From: an uncultured Clostridia bacterium
Lineage (GTDB): Bacteria; Bacillota; Clostridia; Christensenellales; Pumilibacteraceae
Length of the DNA: 64,000 nt
Direction of reading: 5' to 3'
Assembly: GCA_947589465.1 (NCBI GenBank)
Contig: CANQAE010000001.1
Location: 1 to 64,000 of the forward strand
The notes beneath the pieces are model-generated. The model ran no database searches. It had not been told where the DNA came from and worked only from the letters and a program-made list of their open reading frames with translations. Shown here in pieces: positions 24,245 to 31,740 of the stretch; position 1 is the first letter of the stretch; the number at the start of each line of letters is the position of its first letter. Position numbers and translations under genes: made by a program.

Positions 24245-25783
24245 CTATTTTACGTCGAAAATCTGCGTGCATATCGACGACGCGAAGTCCTTTTCGTGGC
24301 TGACGAGCAAGATCGCACCCTTATATTCGTTGAGCGCCTTTTTCAAATTTTCTTTGGCGCGCACGTCCAGATGATTTGTCGGTTCGTCGAGTATGAGTAG
24401 ATTAGACGGGACGTTCATGAGCGCGGCGAGTTTGAGTCGCACCTGTTCGCCGCCGCTGAGCGTGCCTATCTGTTTGGTCGCGAGTTCGTTTTTGAGTCCG
24501 ACGCGGGCAAGTACGGCGCGAATTTCCTTTTGATTCAGCCGCGGGAATTTGCGGGCAAGGTATGACGACGGCAGTTCGTCGCGGTCGTCGAAGAAAAGGT
24601 CTTGTTCGAGGTAGGCGATCTTGCAAGCGGGGTGGACAGTAGCAGATCCGCCGAGCCGCGGAATGTGACCGAGCAAAGTTTTGATGACGGTGGTCTTGCC
24701 GATCCCGTTCGTGCCGCGAAGCCACAGCCGAGTTTCGCTACCCATGGCAAGGCTTATCGGCGGCAGAATGGGCGTTCCGTAACCCACTTCGAGGCTTTTT
24801 AGCACGAGCATATCCTTGGTATGCAGGTCTACGTACGGGAACGAAAATTCGGCGTCATATATTACGGTAGGTTTTCGAAGCACTTCCATACGGTCGAGCA
24901 TTTTTTTGCGACTGTTTGCCATGCCCGCGGTAGCGGCGCGCGCCTTGTTGCGTTCGATATATTCGGTCATGCGTTCGATTTCGCGCTGTTGCCGCAAATA
25001 CGCTTCCTCGTACTGCTTTGCGTTTTGTTCACGTTGAGAAACGAATTGCGAGTAATTGCCGCTGTACTTTTTGATTTCGCCGTTTTCGATATTTATTATG
25101 TTTTTGCACACCTTGTCCAAAAAATCGATGTCGTGCGAGATCACCAAAAACGCCGATTTCGTCGAATTCAAAAAGTCGGCGAGCCACTCGATGTGTTCGA
25201 TATCGAGAAAGTTGGTCGGCTCGTCGAGGAGCATTATGTCGGGCTTTGTAAGAAGTAACTTGGTCAGCATAAGTTTTGCTCTGCCGCCGCCGCTCAGTTG
25301 TTCTATCGGCGTATCGTAGCCGAAACTTCCCACGCCCAAACCGCCCGCGACCTTTTTTATCGTCGAATCCATTTCGAAGAAGCCGCCTTGGGTGAGCGTA
25401 TCGAGCATACGATTTGACTTTTCAATGAGCCTGTCGAGTTCGTCGGGCGGGGCGGATTCCATCTGCTTGTAGCAATCTTCCATGCGCTCGTTGAGCCGAA
25501 TAAGTTCGTCGAAGGACGAGCGCAGGTATTGCATTACCGTAAGCGAGCGGTCTATATCGGCGTGCTGGTCGAGATAGCCGCGCGTAATGCCGCCCAGCCA
25601 TTTGACCTCGCCCTCGTCTTGCAAAACTTCGCCCGAAAGGATCTTTATGAAAGTGGATTTGCCGGCGCCGTTAAGCCCCACGATCCCGCTGTGTTCGCCG
25701 CCCGATACGGTAAGATTTGCGTTTACAAACAGCGGCTTGCTGTCATATATGTGCGAAAGATTTTTTATTTCCAGTATGCTCAT
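24245..25783 (-). CDS. ABC-F family ATPase (ribosome-associated type)
   Basis: A soluble protein with two ABC ATPase domains and no membrane part, 512 residues. Domain 1 has Walker A GLNGAGKST, signature LSGGGRAKLML (the usual glutamine is a glycine) and Walker B IMLLDEPTNFLD. A charged linker (~245-300, QREIERMTEYIERNKARA) is the ABC-F interdomain helix. Domain 2 has GTNGIGKTT, LSGGEQVRLKL and LLILDEPTNHLD. ABC-F proteins act in the ribosomal E site during translation or in antibiotic resistance; the subtype is not assigned. No Shine-Dalgarno precedes the ATG. Confidence 0.9.
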   Translation of the reverse strand: MSILEIKNLSHIYDSKPLFVNANLTVSGGEHSGIVGLNGAGKSTFIKILSGEVLQDEGEVKWLGGITRGYLDQHADIDRSLTVMQYLRSSFDELIRLNERMEDCYKQMESAPPDELDRLIEKSNRMLDTLTQGGFFEMDSTIKKVAGGLGVGSFGYDTPIEQLSGGGRAKLMLTKLLLTKPDIMLLDEPTNFLDIEHIEWLADFLNSTKSAFLVISHDIDFLDKVCKNIINIENGEIKKYSGNYSQFVSQREQNAKQYEEAYLRQQREIERMTEYIERNKARAATAGMANSRKKMLDRMEVLRKPTVIYDAEFSFPYVDLHTKDMLVLKSLEVGYGTPILPPISLAMGSETRLWLRGTNGIGKTTVIKTLLGHIPRLGGSATVHPACKIAYLEQDLFFDDRDELPSSYLARKFPRLNQKEIRAVLARVGLKNELATKQIGTLSGGEQVRLKLAALMNVPSNLLILDEPTNHLDVRAKENLKKALNEYKGAILLVSHEKDFASSICTQIFDVK

Positions 25784-25789
25784 AAAAAT

Positions 25790-25818
25790 ATTTTAGCATA
25801 AATGCGCGACAAAAGCAA
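25790..25818 (-). promoter_or_regulatory. Promoter of the ABC-F gene
   Basis: On the minus strand TTGCTT (25813-25818) and TAAAAT (25790-25795) are 17 bp apart, and only 6 nt lie between the -10 box and the ATG. This predicts a leaderless mRNA. Confidence 0.6.
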
Positions 25819-25829
25819 CGGTATTGCGA

Positions 25830-25858
25830 TTGACAGCGCCGCAAAATTATTGTACAAT
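25830..25858 (+). promoter_or_regulatory. Promoter of the radical SAM gene
   Basis: TTGACA (25830-25835) and TACAAT (25853-25858) are 17 bp apart. The mRNA would begin near 25865, at a GGAGG (25866-25870) separated from the ATG by a hairpin. Confidence 0.65.
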
Positions 25859-25902
25859 CTATTTCGGAGGCGGGCGCGAATAAGTTCGCGCTTCGAACGG
25901 AT

Positions 25903-26736
25903 ATGATCTGCAAAAACTGCCCGCGCGGGTGCGATACGAACAAAGGTCGCTTTTGCGGCGTAAGCGGCATTAAGGTCGCCAAAATAATGAAACACTTCTT
26001 CGAAGAACCGTGTATCAGCGGCACGAACGGGAGCGGCGCGATATTTTTTTCGGGCTGCAATCTGCGGTGCTGTTATTGCCAGAATATGCCCGTAAGCCAC
26101 GGCGGAAAGGGGGAGGAGTTCTCGCCGCAAATGCTGTACGACGCGATCCTCGAACTCCAAAAGGACGGCGTACACAACATAAATTTAGTTACGGCGGCAC
26201 CCGTTTTGCCGTCGGTTGCCGAGGTGCTGGGTGCCGTAAAAGCGCATTTGCACATTCCCGTGGTGTACAACAGCAGCGGGTACGAGGGGGATATTTCTTC
26301 GCTCGACGGACTTGTCGACGTCTATCTGCCCGACTTCAAATATTTCGACGGCGATCTCGCGAAACGCTATTCGGCGGCGTCCGACTATCCCGAAGTGGCG
26401 AAGAAAACAATAGCCGCAATGTGCGCGCAAACGGGCGAGGCGGAGTTTGAAGGCGGACTCATAAAACGCGGAACGATAGTAAGACACCTCGTTTTGCCGA
26501 GTCACCGCAAGGACAGTTTCGACGTAATCGAATATATCGCCCGAAATTATCCGCACGCCCTCGTTAGCATCATGAGCCAATACACCCCGCAGTTCAACAA
26601 GGGCGGACGCGAACTCGACCGCAGAGTCACGACGTTCGAATATAACAGCGTGGTAAATCGCGCCGCAGAACTAAGACTGAAAGGGTATATGCAGGACCGC
26701 GCGTCCGCTTCGTCCGTCTATACGCCCGAATTTTGA
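25903..26736 (+). CDS. Radical SAM protein, PflX type (pyruvate formate-lyase activase-like)
   Basis: A 277-residue [4Fe-4S]/SAM enzyme. The cluster motif CxxxCxxC is present as GCNLRCCYCQN near residues 51-61. An N-terminal cysteine set (CKNCPRGC, GRFCG) matches the COG1313 (PflX) architecture. Later motifs include LVTAAPVLPSV, DVYLPDFKYFD and VRHLVLPSH. The substrate of PflX proteins is unknown, and no glycyl-radical enzyme is nearby. The ATG at 25903 has only a weak adjacent ribosome binding site. It is followed by its own terminator. Confidence 0.85.
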   Translation: MICKNCPRGCDTNKGRFCGVSGIKVAKIMKHFFEEPCISGTNGSGAIFFSGCNLRCCYCQNMPVSHGGKGEEFSPQMLYDAILELQKDGVHNINLVTAAPVLPSVAEVLGAVKAHLHIPVVYNSSGYEGDISSLDGLVDVYLPDFKYFDGDLAKRYSAASDYPEVAKKTIAAMCAQTGEAEFEGGLIKRGTIVRHLVLPSHRKDSFDVIEYIARNYPHALVSIMSQYTPQFNKGGRELDRRVTTFEYNSVVNRAAELRLKGYMQDRASASSVYTPEF

Positions 26737-26752
26737 ATTTTTCGGCGAAAAG

Positions 26753-26780
26753 CGAATGGAGATATTTCCGTTCGTTTTTG
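26753..26780 (+). terminator. Terminator after the radical SAM gene
   Basis: CGAATGGA (26753-26760) pairs with TCCGTTCG (26767-26774), loop of 6, followed by TTTTT. Confidence 0.75.
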
Positions 26781-26815
26781 TATTGCAAATCTTTTTTATT
26801 TTTATGATGAAATGC

Positions 26816-26844
26816 TTGACAACGGTCAAATTTTATTGTATTTT
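26816..26844 (+). promoter_or_regulatory. Promoter of the two-gene nuclease-like module
   Basis: TTGACA (26816-26821) and TATTTT (26839-26844) are 17 bp apart. The leader of ~45 nt is AT-rich. Confidence 0.5.
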
Positions 26845-26894
26845 ATATATGGAAATTTCAATATGGAAAAAAGGTTGCGGATAAGATTTGGAAC

Positions 26895-27296
26895 ATGGAG
26901 AAGATTGTGGATAATATTTGGGACGAAGAAAAATTTTTGAAAACTTATAAGGGAACGGAAACGTTCGTAAACGTCGAGAGCGGTTATTATTCCCTCTTTT
27001 TGGAGTGCCTTAAAGACGAGGAACTCTTGTCGCATATCCGCTTTGCGAACGATACTTTGAATGTGCCGCCGCTCAAAACATTTATACTCTATGAACGTGA
27101 CGTTCTTAAAAAGAATGTGTTTCGTGAAAGAATGTCGCCCACTGCAAAGCGGGGGTTGGGTGCATGTTTTGGATATCTCTACAAGTTTATCTACGGCGGA
27201 TACGAGTCGGAGCCGAGTTGGTTCAACGACGCGCAGACGGGTATCAAAACGGCAAGTTATTTTAGAAAAATATCACGGGGCAAAGAAGTCGAATGA
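26895..27296 (+). CDS. Uncharacterised protein, first gene of a two-gene module
   Basis: I do not recognise this 133-residue protein. It is soluble, mixed alpha/beta in appearance and rich in aromatic residues, with no signal peptide, no cysteine cluster and no known motif (notable segments: ETFVNVESGYYSLF, GACFGYLYKFIYGGYES). The ATG at 26895 has a poor ribosome binding site. Its last 4 bp overlap the next gene (ATGA), so the two are almost certainly expressed together and probably work together. The region looks AT-richer than neighbouring operons, consistent with transfer. Confidence 0.65.
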   Translation: MEKIVDNIWDEEKFLKTYKGTETFVNVESGYYSLFLECLKDEELLSHIRFANDTLNVPPLKTFILYERDVLKKNVFRERMSPTAKRGLGACFGYLYKFIYGGYESEPSWFNDAQTGIKTASYFRKISRGKEVE

Positions 27297-28252
27297 AAAA
27301 CAGCCGCGTTTTGAGGGGGAGCGTTCGCAAGTTCTTTGAAGCGTCCTCGCCTGTAAGAGATCATATCGTAAACTATGTGCGAGATAACCTGAAAAACGGA
27401 ACAAAGAGCGTCGCGCTGTGCTTCCGCGGAAATGCGGCAACGCTTTACTATCATTGTCATCAACTTCTGCGCATCCGTTCCTCGCGAGATGGAATTGTGG
27501 GAGAATTCGATTTTCGACACGCACGGTTTTCGGGAAATTATAAGTTGACGCTCGAATGCCTCAACAGGTTACGAGTCGATACTTCTCGATTTTGCGACGG
27601 ATCGGGGCAGACGGCGAATAACATTCTTCGATTTTCTTTGAACGAATGTAACACAACTGATATTGAGGAAATTTTGAAGATATATCGTGAACTGATTGAC
27701 GATTTTTTCAATCCCGAAAAGAAAGATTATGCCTTTGGCGCGCCTACCGACAGACACGAAAAGACTATGTATTTGGAAAAAGACCGTCAGCAACAACTGT
27801 GGGCGAACTATTTTTTGCATGACGACTTGACTTATTACGATATGGAATATTCTGAGCGTTTCGCCGCGCAAAAAGGCTTGCACGGCAGATTCGATCTCTT
27901 GGGACTACGCAGAGAAACGAGCGGTTATACATTGCTTTTGACCGAATTAAAGTCCTCACCGCAGGCAATTCAAGGGAAGTCGGGGATAGCAAGTCACGAA
28001 AAAGATTATCTCGGCTATTTGGATAGCCCGATTATCGCTACCCGAAAAACGGAAGCCTGCGAAACGATACGCCTGTTTTGCGACATCTTCGAAAAGCCGT
28101 ATCCCGAAGATCTTACACCTGAAACCATAACGGACGCAAAGGTGCAGTTTGTTTTTTCGGACAAGGTAATAGGCGCGGGCAAGGCGTATCACCCCTCGGA
28201 CAGCCGCATCGAAAAGGTTTATCTCGAAAACGGTATAGAACGAAGTTATTAA
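27293..28252 (+). CDS. Uncharacterised protein with PD-(D/E)XK nuclease-like motif
   Basis: A 319-residue protein not matched to a named family. Residues 160-240 carry a plausible PD-(D/E)XK core: a helix with E162 and Q168 (LEKDRQQQLWANYF), then D201 in GLHGRFDLLGL and E218-x-K220 in LLLTELKSSP on the next strand, followed by a lysine/histidine-rich helix (GKSGIASHEKDYLGY). Spacing D-x16-ExK fits. The N-terminal ~130 residues look like a separate, basic domain that might bind nucleic acid. No signal peptide. Translationally coupled to the preceding gene. A restriction or repair-like role is an inference only. Confidence 0.7.
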   Translation: MKNSRVLRGSVRKFFEASSPVRDHIVNYVRDNLKNGTKSVALCFRGNAATLYYHCHQLLRIRSSRDGIVGEFDFRHARFSGNYKLTLECLNRLRVDTSRFCDGSGQTANNILRFSLNECNTTDIEEILKIYRELIDDFFNPEKKDYAFGAPTDRHEKTMYLEKDRQQQLWANYFLHDDLTYYDMEYSERFAAQKGLHGRFDLLGLRRETSGYTLLLTELKSSPQAIQGKSGIASHEKDYLGYLDSPIIATRKTEACETIRLFCDIFEKPYPEDLTPETITDAKVQFVFSDKVIGAGKAYHPSDSRIEKVYLENGIERSY

Positions 28253-28267
28253 TAATCGAGAATGTAT

Positions 28268-28291
28268 AGGCGGACAATCGCCTTTCGTTTT
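28268..28291 (+). terminator. Weak terminator after the two-gene module
   Basis: AGGCG (28268-28272) pairs with CGCCT (28279-28283), loop of 6, followed by a T-rich stretch (TTCGTTTT). Confidence 0.4.
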
Positions 28292-28354
28292 CCGGTTACA
28301 ATATGGAAAATTGAAGATTGAAATCGCGCAAACTACGTCAAAACGCTTGAAAAA

Positions 28355-28382
28355 TTGACAAAAATATGCTTTTATATATAAT
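28355..28382 (+). promoter_or_regulatory. Promoter of the MBL hydrolase gene
   Basis: TTGACA (28355-28360) and TATAAT (28377-28382) are both consensus with a 16-bp spacer. An AAAAGGAGC ribosome binding site precedes the ATG at 28425. Confidence 0.75.
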
Positions 28383-28424
28383 GTGCGGCGAGAGCCGTGA
28401 CTCTATCTCGAAAAGGAGCAAATT

Positions 28425-29600
28425 ATGGAAAACTACAACATACTTCGCGGGAAGGATAAAATAGGGGAAAATCTCATTGAGATATTTTACGGGGAAACGA
28501 AACTTTTGGTCGAACTTGGGAAAGCGCTCGACGGCGGCGACGAACTGAGCGACGTCGAAAAAGCGGCGATAAGAGAAAAGTATGATGCGGTCGTCGTAAG
28601 CCATTATCACGCCGACCATGCGGGACTTATTGAACAAAAGAAAGACTGCCCGATCTATATCGGCGCAGGCGCACGGCGTATTCTCGAAGCGATGGACGAA
28701 TATAAGGGGAAAACTCTCCCGAAAAATATCGTCGCATACAATAACGGCAAGCCGTTCTACGTTGGTAAGATCAAGATAACGCCTCTGCTTTGCGATCATT
28801 CGGCATTTGATAGTTATATGCTTCTTTTTGAGGCGGGCGGCAAAAGCATTCTCTATACCGGCGACTTCCGCTTTCACGGCAGAAAAAACAGCGACGATCT
28901 TTTCGCGCGACTTCCGCGCCACATCGATACGCTTATTTCGGAAGGAACGAATATCGGGAGCGACAAGCCCTGTTTTTCGGAACGTGAACTTGAAGAAAGC
29001 GCGGTCGAACTGTTCAAGGCAACGGACAAACCCGTTTTTGTTTTACAGTCCGCGTCAAATATCGACAGACTCGTCAGCGTTTATCGCGCCGCCAAACGAA
29101 GCGGACGGATATTCTACGAGGACATTTATACCGCTCTGCTCGCGGGAGCCGCGGGCGGCAAAATCCCGCGCCCTGACGTCTTTAATGACGTATATGCTTT
29201 TACGCCGCGTTTCGTGCAGGATAAACGCAAGGAGATGTTCTTTGAATTTGAACATAAGCGCGGAGTCGCGAGAATCGACAAAGGCAAGCCTTTTGTTATG
29301 CTTGTCCGCCCGTCTATGCTCGGCTTTCTCAAAAAACTTGCCGCAAAGATGAACCTTGACGGTGCGCTCCTCATTTATTCCATGTGGAGCGGCTATCGTG
29401 AAAACGATGATGTAAAAAAGTTTTTGACGGTGGCGAAAGACTTGGGACTTGTCGAGCGTACTCTGCATACGAGCGGACACGCTTCAATGCAGGACGTCAA
29501 ACGCTTGATAGAAAGGGTGTCGGCAACTAAATATGAAATTGTTCATACCGCGCCAACGGACAGTTGTTATTCCCCCGACGAATTTAATATGGCTGACTAA
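28425..29600 (+). CDS. Metallo-beta-lactamase-fold hydrolase, RNase J/beta-CASP-like
   Basis: A 391-residue soluble protein. The MBL metal-binding motif HxHxDH is present as SHYHADHAGL (H60, H62, D64, H65). The further ligands are in LLCDHSAFDSY and LYTGDFRFHGRK. A helical insertion (~190-330) and the late histidine motif HTSGHASMQDVKRLIE resemble beta-CASP nucleases such as RNase J, but it is shorter and lacks the RNase J C-terminal region. A nucleic-acid substrate is an inference. The stop codon lies in a 14-bp tandem duplication. It has its own strong promoter. Confidence 0.82.
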   Translation: MENYNILRGKDKIGENLIEIFYGETKLLVELGKALDGGDELSDVEKAAIREKYDAVVVSHYHADHAGLIEQKKDCPIYIGAGARRILEAMDEYKGKTLPKNIVAYNNGKPFYVGKIKITPLLCDHSAFDSYMLLFEAGGKSILYTGDFRFHGRKNSDDLFARLPRHIDTLISEGTNIGSDKPCFSERELEESAVELFKATDKPVFVLQSASNIDRLVSVYRAAKRSGRIFYEDIYTALLAGAAGGKIPRPDVFNDVYAFTPRFVQDKRKEMFFEFEHKRGVARIDKGKPFVMLVRPSMLGFLKKLAAKMNLDGALLIYSMWSGYRENDDVKKFLTVAKDLGLVERTLHTSGHASMQDVKRLIERVSATKYEIVHTAPTDSCYSPDEFNMAD

Positions 29601-29614
29601 ATATGGCTGACTAA
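29587..29614. repeat. 14-bp tandem duplication over a stop codon
   Basis: ATATGGCTGACTAA occurs twice in direct succession (29587-29600 and 29601-29614). The first copy supplies the stop of the MBL gene, so the coding sequence is unaffected. Confidence 0.85.
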
Positions 29615-29636
29615 GATAGATAATTCGCAAGTTCCA

Positions 29637-29680
29637 CCCCAATCGGGGAACCGCTTGCCCCTGTTGAAAGTCATTGGGGC
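29637..29680. other. Structured element with two exclusive folds
   Basis: Four alternating blocks, CCCCAAT (29637-29643), GGGG (29645-29648), GCCCC (29657-29661) and ATTGGGGC (29673-29680), can pair outer-outer with inner-inner, or first-second with third-fourth. It lies downstream of the MBL gene. Function unknown. Confidence 0.4.
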
Positions 29681-29744
29681 AGACTTGCCCACGATCCTTT
29701 TCCTGCTCCCACTTAAAACAAAAAAACGCCTTCTTTTGCGGTGC

Positions 29745-29778
29745 TTAAAAGCGGTTTGACTAACTGCCAAACCGCTTA
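29745..29778 (-). terminator. Terminator of the NhaC gene
   Basis: A perfect 10-bp stem (AAGCGGTTTG 29749-29758, CAAACCGCTT 29768-29777) is followed on the minus strand by TTTT. A second hairpin (CCCGCC/GGCGGG near 29801-29819) lies closer to the stop but lacks a U-run. Confidence 0.65.
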
Positions 29779-29864
29779 ATCATAGATTTTCTATGGACAC
29801 CCGCCGAAATGTGGCGGGCTGTAAAATTATTGATTAAATATGCTTTCGCGCGATATCGAATGAA

Positions 29865-31577
29865 TTATTTCGAATCGTAGGTCATATTTTCGTTTGTCGA
29901 AATGCTCTCGTCGGTGGAAGCGCACTCGTCGGCAAATTCGGTCGGTTGAACGCTTGGAGCACCCCCTTCCGCCTCTTGCGCCGCTTCCGCCTCTTGCGCC
30001 ATGGCATGAATGTACAACTTGTCGGTAAGTCTGCCGTTTTTTCTTTGGATGAAGTAGGCGGTGAGGATGAGCGCGGTGAACAGCGCGATCGCAACGACCC
30101 AGCCGAGCCAAACGCCCACAAGACCCGCCATAAGGAAACTGAGGAAGGCAATGCCCGCCAGCATCAACGCATTTGGCATTTGTGCCTTAACGTAACCCAT
30201 ATGGTTGCTTTTGCAAGCGCCCGCCGAAAGGATAGTGGCGTCGGAGATGGGAGAAACTTGATCGCCGAACACCGAACCGGACAGCACGCCCGAAATCGTA
30301 AGCACCAAAATATCGTGTTCGAGCCCCATAGCCACGACGACGGGGATCATAATGCCGAACGTTCCCCAACTTGTTCCCGTCGCAAAGGCAATACCCATAG
30401 CCACAAGGAAGAAAAGCGCAGGCAAAATAGATTTGGCGTCGCCGAGTACGATCGCAAATGCCTTTACGAAAGCGTCGAGGTGGAGGCTTTCGCTAACGCC
30501 TTTGAGCGTCCAGGCAAAAATAACTATTATTACGACGTCGGCAATTGATTTGAAGCCGATGGGGAAGCATCCCGTATATTCTTTGAGCGTCATAAGTTTG
30601 CGCGGGAGATAGAGGAGGAGGCATACGATAAGCGCAATGCAACCGCCTATTGGGAGAGCCGTTTCGGTAGCGAACAGCGGATCGCCGTTCTCTCGTTTGA
30701 TGAGAAGCAGACAGCAGCACGAGATCACGAGGGCGGCTATGGGAATAACGAGGTCGAAAACTCTGCCCTTGCCGCTTGTGTTTATGGCTTCGTCGCTATG
30801 AGTGACTTCAAGCCCGCCCGTAAGGTCGCCCGTTTCGATAGCGTGCTTTTCGTGATTAAAAAGCCCGAATAGGTCAATGCCGAGTATAGAGGTTACGACG
30901 AGGAAAGCGAGCAAAAGTATGGGATAGAAATTTCGGAAGATCGTTTCCGTGTACATCGCAAATGCATTTTCGCCGCCTATGTTGCTCGCAATGGCGCTTG
31001 CCCAACTCGATATGGGAATGAGAATACATATCGAAACGGATATGCTGCCAACTATAAAAGTCGTCTTTGCGCGGGAAATACGATATTTATCGTTTATCGG
31101 CTGCATTATCGAGCCGACCGCGAGGCGGTTGAAGTAGTCGTCTATGAACAGAGCGCAACCGAGTCCCGTCGTCGCCAGCAACGCGCCTTTGCGCGATTTG
31201 ACGTGAGCGTGCACCCATTTGCCGAACGCCTGCGCGCCGCCCGCCTTGTTCATCAGGGCGACGAGAATACCGAGTTCGAGTATAAAGATGAGTATGCCCG
31301 CATTGCCCGCGCTCGAAAAGTTCCCGTTTTCGTCGTAATACGGTCCCATTTGCCTCGACATGACGTTGAATATATGGGCGAATGCCTCTATGGGATTGTA
31401 AATTCCTTGTTGAAAAACAAACGTGAGCGCGCCGACAAGTATTCCGAGGAAAAGCGAAATATAAACTTCTTTTGTAAGCAGAGCGAGAACGATAGCCACT
31501 ATCGCCGGAATGAGCGCCCAAAAATATTGTCCCATTATTTTGGCGGCGTTGTCTGCGGTCACAACAATATCTCCCAT
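29865..31577 (-). CDS. Na+/H+ antiporter, NhaC family
   Basis: A polytopic membrane protein of 570 residues with about 11-13 hydrophobic helices, probably exchanging sodium (or a carboxylate couple) for protons. Matching features of the NhaC family (COG1757) are FWALIPAIVAIVLALLTKEVYISLFLGILVGAL at the N-terminus (in part LLTKEVYISLFLGILVGA), IDDYFNRLAVGS, FATGTSWGTFGIMIPV and GSVFGDQVSPISDATI. The last ~45 residues form an acidic, low-complexity tail with the repeated AQEAEAAQEAEG, which is unusual. A GGAGGGGA site precedes the ATG. The exact substrate is not certain. Confidence 0.87.
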   Translation of the reverse strand: MGDIVVTADNAAKIMGQYFWALIPAIVAIVLALLTKEVYISLFLGILVGALTFVFQQGIYNPIEAFAHIFNVMSRQMGPYYDENGNFSSAGNAGILIFILELGILVALMNKAGGAQAFGKWVHAHVKSRKGALLATTGLGCALFIDDYFNRLAVGSIMQPINDKYRISRAKTTFIVGSISVSICILIPISSWASAIASNIGGENAFAMYTETIFRNFYPILLLAFLVVTSILGIDLFGLFNHEKHAIETGDLTGGLEVTHSDEAINTSGKGRVFDLVIPIAALVISCCCLLLIKRENGDPLFATETALPIGGCIALIVCLLLYLPRKLMTLKEYTGCFPIGFKSIADVVIIVIFAWTLKGVSESLHLDAFVKAFAIVLGDAKSILPALFFLVAMGIAFATGTSWGTFGIMIPVVVAMGLEHDILVLTISGVLSGSVFGDQVSPISDATILSAGACKSNHMGYVKAQMPNALMLAGIAFLSFLMAGLVGVWLGWVVAIALFTALILTAYFIQRKNGRLTDKLYIHAMAQEAEAAQEAEGGAPSVQPTEFADECASTDESISTNENMTYDSK

Positions 31578-31627
31578 AAGTCCCCTCCTTTGAATATATT
31601 ATGTTGATTGTATTTATTATACAACTA

Positions 31628-31657
31628 ATTATACAACGTCGGCGGTGCGAATGTCAA
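31628..31657 (-). promoter_or_regulatory. Promoter of the NhaC gene
   Basis: On the minus strand TTGACA (31652-31657) and TATAAT (31628-31633) are consensus with an 18-bp spacer. Copies of ATACAAC overlap the -10 region. Confidence 0.7.
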
Positions 31658-31687
31658 TCGTTAATAAGCGCAATAAACAGAAAATAT

Positions 31688-31717
31688 TTGACAATTGCAA
31701 CGATTGTATGGTAAAAT
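31688..31717 (+). promoter_or_regulatory. Promoter of the ABC exporter gene
   Basis: TTGACA (31688-31693) and TAAAAT (31712-31717) are 18 bp apart, divergent from the NhaC promoter. The spacer contains CGATTGTAT. Confidence 0.55.
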
Positions 31718-31740
31718 TCGATCAATAAGGAAGATTTGAA

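Noticed and set aside
29630-29700. Remnant of an insertion sequence or transposase
   Set aside because: Short translated stretches looked protein-like, but there are no terminal inverted repeats, target duplications or transposase motifs.
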